43,733 bases of DNA. Source: a virus. The position numbers and the translations under genes were made by a program. The notes under the pieces are model-generated. The model was given only the letters and a program-made list of their open reading frames with translations. It was not told the DNA's origin and did not search any database. The stretch covers positions 1 to 43,733 of the IMG/VR virus record IMGVR_UViG_3300046691_000054, one strand, 5' to 3'. The stretch's first letter is position 1; each line of letters begins with the position of its first letter. Positions 38,090-43,733 of the stretch are shown here, one piece after another.

Positions 38090-38332
38090 ATGTGCATGGG
38101 TGGGGGCGGATCATCCGCTCCAACAACTACGCCGATGCCAACACAGGACGCAGGCAACTCCAACAATGGAGCTGCCGCTGTTGCTGCTGCACCGGCCCCT
38201 ACGAACACGACGACCGACCCAACCAAGCCGACCGAGGCCCCTGACCGTGGCGTATCCTCGCTGCGCATCAAGCGTGGCCGTGGCTCCACAAGCGTCCCTG
38301 CTTCTGGCACCGGGTTGAACATTCCGACGTGA
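38090..38332 (+). CDS. gp7.3-like tail/host-range protein, copy 3
   Basis: An 80-aa protein with ATG at 38090 and AAGGA 8 nt upstream. It starts MCMGGGG, has a T/A/P-rich low-complexity middle, and ends SSLRIKRGRGSTSVPASG then TGLNIPT. The stop overlaps the portal start by 4 nt. The shared ends and variable middles of copies 1-3 indicate ancient tandem duplication. Confidence 0.72.
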   Translation: MCMGGGGSSAPTTTPMPTQDAGNSNNGAAAVAAAPAPTNTTTDPTKPTEAPDRGVSSLRIKRGRGSTSVPASGTGLNIPT

Positions 38333-39924
38333 CGGACGAACCCGATAAGGGAACGGCCCAGTCTCGCTACTCACAGCTTGAGCCTCATCGGCTCCCGTTC
38401 CTTACTCGGGCTCGTGACTGCGCTACGCTGACCGTCCCATACCTGATGCCCCCCGAGGGCATGACCAGCACCACTACGCTGCCCACGCCGTATCAGAGCC
38501 TAGGCGCTCGCGGCATCAGGACCCTCTCAGCGAAACTACTGCTGAGCCTATTCCCACCGAACACGACCTTCTTCAAGTATTCGCTCGACGACTTCTTCCT
38601 CCAGAAGCTCACCGGCAAAGACGACATGCGCGGCGAAGTCGAGAAGGCTTTGTCGTCTCGTGAACGCGCCACTCTCGATGAGATGGAAGGTGCACAGATG
38701 CGCCTCGGCGCGTCGATGGCGTTGCAGCATCTGCTCGTCGCTGGCAACTTCCTCGTCCACATTCCTGAGAATGGTCGCACTCGTGGCTTCCGTCTCGACC
38801 AGTTCGTGGTCAAGCGCGACGCCTCGGGCAATTGCCTTGAGATCGTCGTCAAGGAACTCGTCAGTCCGACTGTGCTGCCCGAAGTGGTGGCTGCTGCTGT
38901 CAAAGAGCAGTCCGTCAAGAAGTACGGCAAGGGCTCCGAGGACAAGTCCGCAGAACTGTACACCCACATCCTCCGCACACCGGATGGCTGGGAAGTGTAT
39001 CAGGAGAGCGGCGGTATCAAGATCGAAGGCACCGATGGATCGTATCCTCTGGACCGATGCCCATGGCTCCCACTGCGTCTCGCTACGCAGCCCGGCGAGG
39101 ACTATGGCCGTTCCTACTGCGAGGAGTTTCTCGGTGATCTGGACAGCCTTGAAGGTTTGTCTGAGACGCTAGTCGAAGGTTCGGCTGCAGCGGCTCGCAT
39201 CGTGTTTCTCGTCAAGCCAAACGGCGTCACTCAGGTGAAGGTCGTGGCCAAGGCGAAGAACGGTGACGTAGCTGTTGGCAACGCCGAAGACGTGACTGTG
39301 ATCCAAGCGCAGAAGCAGGCCGACCTCGGTGTCGCGCAGAAGCAAGCGCAGGAGATTGCCCAGCGTCTGTCCTACGCATTCATGCTCAACACTGCCATCC
39401 AGCGCAGCGCAGAGCGTGTCACTGCGGAAGAGATCAAGTACATGGCGCAGGAACTCGATGATGCCCTTGGTGGCATGTACGCGCTCCTCTCGGCTGAGTT
39501 TCAGCTCCCTGTCGTCAATCTCTTTGAGCGACGCATGGAGAAGAACCGTCAGGTCCCTCCGATGCCCAACGGCGTCGTCAAGCCGACCATCACGACGGGC
39601 ATGGCCGCTATTGGCCGTGGCATTGATCTGCGCAACCTCCGCGCATTCACCGCCGACATCGTTCAGACCCTTGGTCCTGAGATCGCATTCCGCTATCTCC
39701 AGCCGACCGAATACATCAAGCGTGCTGCCGCTGCCTACGGCATCGACACTGGCGGTCTCGTCAAACCCGACGATCAGATCGCACAGGAAGAACAGCTCGC
39801 GAAACTTGAAGCTCTCGCACAGAACCTTGGACCTCAAGCCATCCAGCAGATGGGTGGAATGGGCAAGGAAGTAGTGAAGGGCGCAATTCAACAGAATGGA
39901 CAAAATGACCAGCAAGCCCAATAA
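38329..39924 (+). CDS. Portal protein / head-tail connector (T7 gp8-like)
   Basis: A 531-aa protein (T7 gp8 is 536 aa) forming the dodecameric DNA gate of the capsid. PPEGMTSTTTLPTPYQSLGARGIRTLSAKLLLSLFPPNTTFFKY (shown in part) and RLGASMALQHLLVAGNFL are typical of the family, as is AFMLNTAIQRSAERVTAEEIKYMAQELDDALGGMYALLSAEFQLP in the stem/wing part. GTG start at 38329 overlaps the preceding stop. Confidence 0.95.
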   Translation: MTDEPDKGTAQSRYSQLEPHRLPFLTRARDCATLTVPYLMPPEGMTSTTTLPTPYQSLGARGIRTLSAKLLLSLFPPNTTFFKYSLDDFFLQKLTGKDDMRGEVEKALSSRERATLDEMEGAQMRLGASMALQHLLVAGNFLVHIPENGRTRGFRLDQFVVKRDASGNCLEIVVKELVSPTVLPEVVAAAVKEQSVKKYGKGSEDKSAELYTHILRTPDGWEVYQESGGIKIEGTDGSYPLDRCPWLPLRLATQPGEDYGRSYCEEFLGDLDSLEGLSETLVEGSAAAARIVFLVKPNGVTQVKVVAKAKNGDVAVGNAEDVTVIQAQKQADLGVAQKQAQEIAQRLSYAFMLNTAIQRSAERVTAEEIKYMAQELDDALGGMYALLSAEFQLPVVNLFERRMEKNRQVPPMPNGVVKPTITTGMAAIGRGIDLRNLRAFTADIVQTLGPEIAFRYLQPTEYIKRAAAAYGIDTGGLVKPDDQIAQEEQLAKLEALAQNLGPQAIQQMGGMGKEVVKGAIQQNGQNDQQAQ

Positions 39925-40054
39925 GGCCACGGTTGAAGACGCCGTCTCGGTGAAGATCGAGGACGGCACTGAAACCGCCGCCACTCCAGCTACCATCGCA
40001 GAACCGAAGACGGTCACGACCGACACCTTCGGCAACAAGATCGAAGAGGCTTAA
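39905..40054 (+). CDS. Hypothetical protein between portal and scaffold, 49 aa
   Basis: ATG at 39905 (or 39896, giving 52 aa) overlaps the portal 3' end by 20 nt. The peptide is threonine/alanine-rich with acidic patches (ATVEDAVSVKIEDGTETAAT, then TVTTDTFGNKIEEA) and looks unstructured. Its stop overlaps the scaffold ATG by one base. Function unknown, perhaps head assembly. Confidence 0.6.
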   Translation: MTSKPNKATVEDAVSVKIEDGTETAATPATIAEPKTVTTDTFGNKIEEA

Positions 40055-40893
40055 TGAGCACCGCCTCGGTTACATTCCAGCAGGCTCCGACCGGCGCTGA
40101 GGCACCGGCCACGGACCCGACGAAGGACATCAATGCGCAAGCAACGAACCCCGCCGCGACTGGTGACGGGACTGATCCCGCTCGACCGGAATGGCTCCCA
40201 GCCAACTTCACGAGCGTCGAAGACTACGTCAAGTCCAACAACGAAGCCCGTGGCGAACTCACCCGTGCGCAGCAGGAACTCGCAAAGCTCCGCAAGAGTG
40301 ACAGCGAACAGCCCGGCGCGGGGGCAGAACAGTCTTCGCAGACCTCGGTCGAAAGAGCGGCCAACGAAGCCGTAACGTCGGCTGGCCTCGACGTATCGAG
40401 CTGGCAGGCTGAGTTCAACGAGACCCGTGATGTGTCCGAAGAGGGCCGTGCGGCAATCGCTAAGGGCCTTGAAGCTCAGTTTGGCAAGGACGCTCGCGCC
40501 CTCGTTGACGACTTCATCGAAGGCCAGAAGATGCGCGTCACCAACGTGGAGAACCAAGTTCACACGCAGGCTGGCGGCGCTGAGGCATACTCGGCCATGA
40601 TGAAGTGGGCGGCGACGAACCTCACACCTGCTGAGATCGGCGCTTACAACAACGCCATGGGCACAGGCGACTTCAACTCGATGTCGCTCGCGGTCGATGG
40701 CTTGAAGTCTCGCTTCACCAAAGCCAACGGCAAGGCACCGACGCTGCTCTCCGGGGATAGCGCCATTGCCGCCAACGGTGCAGGCTTCGCATCCACGTTC
40801 GAAATGACGCAGGCGATGAAGGACCCTCGGTATCGCACCGACCCGGTCTATCGCAAGGGCGTCGAAGAGCGGGCGAAGAAGTCCAACTGGTAA
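40054..40893 (+). CDS. Scaffolding / capsid assembly protein (T7 gp9-like)
   Basis: A 279-aa protein (T7 gp9 is 307 aa). A disordered A/T/P-rich N-terminus leads to PEWLPANFTSVEDYVKS, a charged coiled-coil (NEARGELTRAQQELAKLRK), and a C-terminal segment (MTQAMKDPRYRTDPVYRKGVEERAKKSNW, shown in part) characteristic of T7-type scaffolds that touches the coat protein. ATG overlaps the previous stop. Unusually, the capsid gene does not follow directly. Confidence 0.92.
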   Translation: MSTASVTFQQAPTGAEAPATDPTKDINAQATNPAATGDGTDPARPEWLPANFTSVEDYVKSNNEARGELTRAQQELAKLRKSDSEQPGAGAEQSSQTSVERAANEAVTSAGLDVSSWQAEFNETRDVSEEGRAAIAKGLEAQFGKDARALVDDFIEGQKMRVTNVENQVHTQAGGAEAYSAMMKWAATNLTPAEIGAYNNAMGTGDFNSMSLAVDGLKSRFTKANGKAPTLLSGDSAIAANGAGFASTFEMTQAMKDPRYRTDPVYRKGVEERAKKSNW

Positions 40894-41696
40894 TGCTCCT
40901 CCAGGGCGATGAGTGTCATCTCTCGCCCAAGGCACTCGACACTTCCTTCTACGCTGTCAATCCGCACACCTTCGGGAACTATCGCGCAGGCTACATGACC
41001 TTGTGGTCGCGCATGACGGTGACCAAGGTGAGCGAGGCGTCGAAGCAAGTCCGCCTCGTGGTCGCTCATCAGGATGTCTACAAAGACATTGAAGCGGCCA
41101 CGGGGGTGCCGTGGGCAGCAATCGCAATGCTGCATCTCCGTGAAGCCGGTCCGCAAGACGTGGGCCGCTGGGAGTGCACACTGCACAACGGCGAACGCAT
41201 CATCGGCAAGGGCACCAAGACCAAGCTCGTTCCGAAGGGCGTTGGCCCGTTCAAGACATTTAAGGAAGCCGCCATCCATGCCATCCGGCAGGAAGGGCTC
41301 GATAAGATCGATTGGGCTAAGGACGGCATCGCGTATCTCGCGTTCGCCTCCGAGACCTTCAATGGCTTCGGCTATCGCAACAAGGGCATCCCGTCTCCCT
41401 ACCTCTGGGGCGGCTCGTCCGTTCAGATGAAGGGCAAGTACGTCAAGGACGGCGTGTTCGACCGCAACACCATGGACCCGCAGATCGGCACGATGCCACT
41501 GCTCAAGGTCCTCATGGACACCACCGGGTACACCTTTGGCAAAACTCCTACTGCTCCTCTGGCTGCACCTAAGCCAACCACAGATGCGACGCCCAGTCCC
41601 TCTGTCGCCTCCGGCGTTGATCCGCAGCGTGGGATAGCGTCGATACTCGGCGTCTTCTATTCCGTCATCCAGACGGTTCTCAAACGAAAGAGCTAA
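40893..41696 (+). CDS. Endolysin, lysozyme-like
   Basis: A 267-aa protein. From about residue 30 (GYMTLWSRMTVTK, KDIEAATGVPWAAIAMLHLREAG) to about 215 it matches a lysozyme-like family common in rhizobial and other alphaproteobacterial phages and prophages; the probable catalytic glutamate is E84 in HLREAG. FNGFGYRNKGIPSPYLWGGSS and GKYVKDGVFD are family hallmarks. A proline/threonine linker (about 220-245) leads to a hydrophobic C-terminal segment (GIASILGVFYSVIQTVL), which may tether the enzyme to membrane. ATG overlaps the scaffold stop; an ATG at 40998 would still keep the core. Confidence 0.87.
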   Translation: MLLQGDECHLSPKALDTSFYAVNPHTFGNYRAGYMTLWSRMTVTKVSEASKQVRLVVAHQDVYKDIEAATGVPWAAIAMLHLREAGPQDVGRWECTLHNGERIIGKGTKTKLVPKGVGPFKTFKEAAIHAIRQEGLDKIDWAKDGIAYLAFASETFNGFGYRNKGIPSPYLWGGSSVQMKGKYVKDGVFDRNTMDPQIGTMPLLKVLMDTTGYTFGKTPTAPLAAPKPTTDATPSPSVASGVDPQRGIASILGVFYSVIQTVLKRKS

Positions 41697-41699
41697 CCC

Positions 41700-41948
41700 A
41701 TGTTCCGACGCATCATGCGCCGGGCAGGGCGGCTTCCCCTGTTCCGCCTCGGTGCGGTGCTGGTCATCTTGAGCCAAGTCATTGAGGCCCTCGACGCATT
41801 GGCCGGTCTCGACCTCGCGTCCATCCTCCCAGCGCACTACAGTGTTGCTGCTATCATCACGGCCATCGGCCTGCTCAAGATCGTCCTCAGGGGCGTGTTC
41901 GTTGTCGCTTCAATGTTCCAACCCAACCCGCGTGAGGGTCCGCAGTAA
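41700..41948 (+). CDS. Small membrane protein, holin candidate, 82 aa
   Basis: ATG lies 3 nt after the endolysin stop. A basic start (FRRIMRRAGR) is followed by two membrane segments (about residues 17-35 and 48-70) and a polar tail. The position between endolysin and another membrane protein suggests a lysis role, though the genome also has a gp17.5-like holin at 13647. Confidence 0.7.
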   Translation: MFRRIMRRAGRLPLFRLGAVLVILSQVIEALDALAGLDLASILPAHYSVAAIITAIGLLKIVLRGVFVVASMFQPNPREGPQ

Positions 41949-42349
41949 TGTGGCTCCTCAACGTGGCACTCTCTCTATTCTCCAGTCCCATACTCGGCAA
42001 AGTCGCCGACTACCTCACGAAGCGCTCCAACGACCAAGCCGTCATGCACGGCCAAGACATGTCTGCCGCCACAACCATCGTGGTCGCGCAGATACAATCC
42101 GAGATCGCAGCCCGACAAGCCCAGCTCGCGTTCACTAGTCGTCACGACAAACTCGTGGCGTGGATTGTTGCACCGTTCATCCTCCATGTGTGGATGTTGG
42201 TGCTCGACCGATGCTTCCATCTCAACTGGAACATCGACATGCTGCCCGACCCACTCAACGAATGGGAAGGTCGCATTCTTCTATCGTTCTTCATCCTGTC
42301 ACCCGCAGCCAACCTCGCGAAGGCGGCTCTCGGGTTAGTGAAGAAGTAA
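41948..42349 (+). CDS. Three-helix holin-family membrane protein, 133 aa
   Basis: ATG overlaps the previous stop by one base. It has an N-terminal hydrophobic segment (about 1-17), a charged helical middle (about 25-70), then two membrane segments (LVAWIVAPFILHVWMLVLD at about 74-92; RILLSFFILSPAANLAKAAL at about 110-129). This layout matches 3TM phage holins of alphaproteobacterial prophages, which commonly neighbour the same type of endolysin. Confidence 0.75.
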   Translation: MWLLNVALSLFSSPILGKVADYLTKRSNDQAVMHGQDMSAATTIVVAQIQSEIAARQAQLAFTSRHDKLVAWIVAPFILHVWMLVLDRCFHLNWNIDMLPDPLNEWEGRILLSFFILSPAANLAKAALGLVKK

Positions 42350-42350
42350 C

Positions 42351-42449
42351 ATGGCCGGTGCCTCTGCAGCCTCATCAACTGTACGCGCCGGTCCTCTTCC
42401 CCGGCCTAGCTTAATTGGCGAAAGCGTGCCCCCTCGACAGGATATGTAG
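42351..42449 (+). CDS. Doubtful 32-aa reading frame overlapping the tRNA-like element
   Basis: ATG at 42351 follows GAAGAAG after the holin-like gene and runs 32 codons to a TAG inside the tRNA-like sequence. Composition is A/S/P-rich without recognisable features. It may be a small real gene or chance. Confidence 0.2.
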   Translation: MAGASAASSTVRAGPLPRPSLIGESVPPRQDM

Positions 42450-42486
42450 TGGGGAGATCGAGGTTCAAATCCTCGGGCGGGGATCA
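42400..42486 (+). other. tRNA-like element with an abnormal, enlarged anticodon arm
   Basis: Acceptor arms 42400-42406 and 42476-42482 pair in 6 of 7 positions (one G-G mismatch). TA at positions 8-9, D-stem GCTT/AAGC with loop AATTGGCGA, T-stem CGAGG/CCTCG with loop TTCAAAT, and end ATCA in place of NCCA. Between base 26 and the T-stem there are 32 nt instead of about 22, with no normal 5-bp stem and 7-nt loop; CCCC at 42429-42432 can pair with GGGG at 42451-42454. It is therefore a decayed or specialised tRNA, not a standard one. It lies between lysis and capsid genes. Confidence 0.5.
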
Positions 42487-42508
42487 ATCCCAATCCATAG
42501 CGGAAAGC

Positions 42509-42533
42509 AACGTGCCCCTTCTAAGGGGGCGTT
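42509..42533 (+). other. Stable hairpin between the tRNA-like element and capsid gene
   Basis: AACGT, a bulged G and CCCC at 42509-42518 pair with GGGGGCGTT at 42525-42533 around TTCTAA. No T-run follows. It probably marks a processing site or protects the 5' end of capsid mRNA. Confidence 0.55.
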
Positions 42534-42671
42534 CAGGTCCAAGACCACCGACTAGACGAAGCCTCTTGGCTCACTCTCGATACATCTGCGGATGTGCTGA
42601 GCGTGAATAACCTTTTGCGTCTTCCGATGGCGGGTTCGAGGCCATTCCTCAATCCACTATGGAGACTACCA

Positions 42672-43610
42672 ATGACCGACACTGTTGTGTCCCGCACCGG
42701 CCAGAGCAACGCTACTGGCGATGCACTCGCTCTATTCCTCAAGGTGTTCTCGGGTGAAGTTCTCACCGAGTTCGAGCGCACCACGCTGTTCACCGACAAG
42801 CACTTCATCCGACAGATCACGTCGGGCAAGTCGGCGCAGTTCCCGCTGATCGGTAAGGCGTCCAGCCGTTACCATGTTCCCGGTCAGTGGATCGATGGCA
42901 CCGTCATCGACCACGCCGAGAAGGTGATCACCATCGACGATCTGCTGATCGCTGATACGTTCATCGCCAACATCGACGAAGCCATGAACCACTACGACGT
43001 TCGCGGTCCCTACTCGCAGGAGCTGGGTCGTGAGTTGGCTCAGGCATTCGACACCAACGTCGCCCGCGTCATGGTTCTGGCGGCTCGCGCCTCCAACCCT
43101 CTGGCTGGTCGCGCTGGCGGCACCCGCATCTCCAACGCCAACATGGACACCGACAAGGACGCTCTGCGTACCTCGCTGTTCTCGGCTGCTCAGAAGCTCG
43201 ATGAGAAGAACGTCCCCGCCGAAGATCGCACCGCGTTCTTCCGCCCGGCTCAGTTCTACATCATGGCTCAGGACACCACGCTCATCAACAAGTTCTACGG
43301 TGAGACGGGTGGCGATCTGGGCAAGGGCTCGCTGGAGACCGTCGCTGGCTTCCCGATTGTGAAGTCGAACAACGTGCCGTCCGCCGATGACACGCTGAAC
43401 ACGAACGTCCACGCCAAGTATCGCTCGGACTTCAGCAAGACCGTGGGCGTCATCTCGAACAAGATGGCCGCTGGCACCGTCAAGCTGATGGACCTCGCGA
43501 TGGACGCTCAGTACGAGCCCCGCCGTCAGGGCACCTTCATGGTCGCCAAGTACGCGGTCGGCCACGACTGGCTGCGCCCTGAGTGCGCGGTCGAACTCTA
43601 CAAGGCGTAA
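42672..43610 (+). CDS. Major capsid protein (T7 gp10-like)
   Basis: A 312-aa coat protein of the HK97 fold, slightly shorter than T7 gp10A (345 aa). LFLKVFSGEVLTEFERTTLFTDKHFIRQITSGKSAQFPLIGKASSRYHVPG (shown in part) and DDLLIADTFIANIDEAMNHYDVRGPYS are very typical. ATG at 42672 has GGAGA 6-7 nt upstream; the longer upstream frame lacks a ribosome site. It ends TAA before a strong terminator. A 322-bp gap with tRNA-like and hairpin elements precedes it, leaving room for a late promoter that I could not identify. Confidence 0.95.
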   Translation: MTDTVVSRTGQSNATGDALALFLKVFSGEVLTEFERTTLFTDKHFIRQITSGKSAQFPLIGKASSRYHVPGQWIDGTVIDHAEKVITIDDLLIADTFIANIDEAMNHYDVRGPYSQELGRELAQAFDTNVARVMVLAARASNPLAGRAGGTRISNANMDTDKDALRTSLFSAAQKLDEKNVPAEDRTAFFRPAQFYIMAQDTTLINKFYGETGGDLGKGSLETVAGFPIVKSNNVPSADDTLNTNVHAKYRSDFSKTVGVISNKMAAGTVKLMDLAMDAQYEPRRQGTFMVAKYAVGHDWLRPECAVELYKA

Positions 43611-43733
43611 GCCTTCAACCCAGCCGGGGACCTTCGGGTCTCCGGTTTTTTTCATTCAAGGATCACAATGGATACCACTGCGCTCGCTCCCATGACGGAG
43701 CTTGAGGCCATCAACGATATGCTCTCGCTCATC
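43607..43733 (+). repeat. 127-bp copy of the window start (contig closure)
   Basis: Bases 43607-43733 are identical to 1-127, including the capsid terminator (43624-43652) and the first codons of tail tubular protein A (from 43668). The length of 127 bp equals a common maximum assembler k-mer. The genome is therefore circularly closed in the assembly, with 43,606 unique bases. Confidence 0.95.

Noticed and set aside
42650-42668. CCACTATGGAGAC before the capsid gene, reminiscent of a T7 promoter
   Set aside because: Only the 3' half of the T7 consensus matches, and GGAGA is already explained as the capsid ribosome site.

Overview
The window is one complete genome of a T7-like podovirus (Autographiviridae type) opened at an arbitrary point. 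Bases 43607-43733 repeat bases 1-127 exactly, so the contig closes into a circle of 43,606 unique bp; 127 bp is a typical assembler k-mer overlap, not proof of a physical terminal repeat. Essentially all genes are on the + strand and tightly packed, with many ATGA, GTGA or TAATG overlaps and many non-ATG starts. The sequence is GC-rich. The tRNA-Leu sequence, the endolysin type and the codon use suggest an alphaproteobacterial host (inference).

Layout in T7 order: about 16.5-21.9 kb is the early region, holding a noncoding stretch that probably contains the linear genome ends, small host-takeover genes, a cysteine-rich protein and a gp0.7-like protein kinase. About 21.4-23.9 kb is a lysogeny module: an AT-richer orphan gene, a MarR-like regulator, a tyrosine integrase, a complete tRNA-Leu(UAG) as likely attachment site, seven GGTGACA repeats flanking it, and a terminator. 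About 23.9-37.2 kb is nucleic acid metabolism: ATP-dependent ligase, single-subunit RNA polymerase, small membrane proteins, gp2.5-like SSB, gp3-like endonuclease, primase-helicase, DNA polymerase, GIY-YIG-type protein, gp6-like exonuclease, P-loop ATPase and dNMP kinase.

About 37.2-43.6 kb and 1-16.5 kb is the late region: three tandem gp7.3-like proteins, portal, scaffold, a lysis cassette inserted between scaffold and capsid, an odd tRNA-like element, major capsid protein and a strong terminator, then tail tubular proteins A and B, internal virion proteins (gp13-16 like; gp16 carries both an M15 peptidase and a lytic transglycosylase domain), tail fibre, glycine-rich adhesin, gp17.5-like holin, GNAT, small terminase, a DUF2829/Tad2-family protein and large terminase.

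The phage thus combines a lytic T7 plan (own RNA polymerase, host-targeting kinase) with integration machinery. A repeated motif, close to YACCTTCCAAWCRTAG, sits in six early intergenic gaps on the + strand and recurs beside the tRNA on the - strand, which could form a lytic/lysogenic control circuit. All functional statements rest on motifs and remembered family resemblance; no database search was run.
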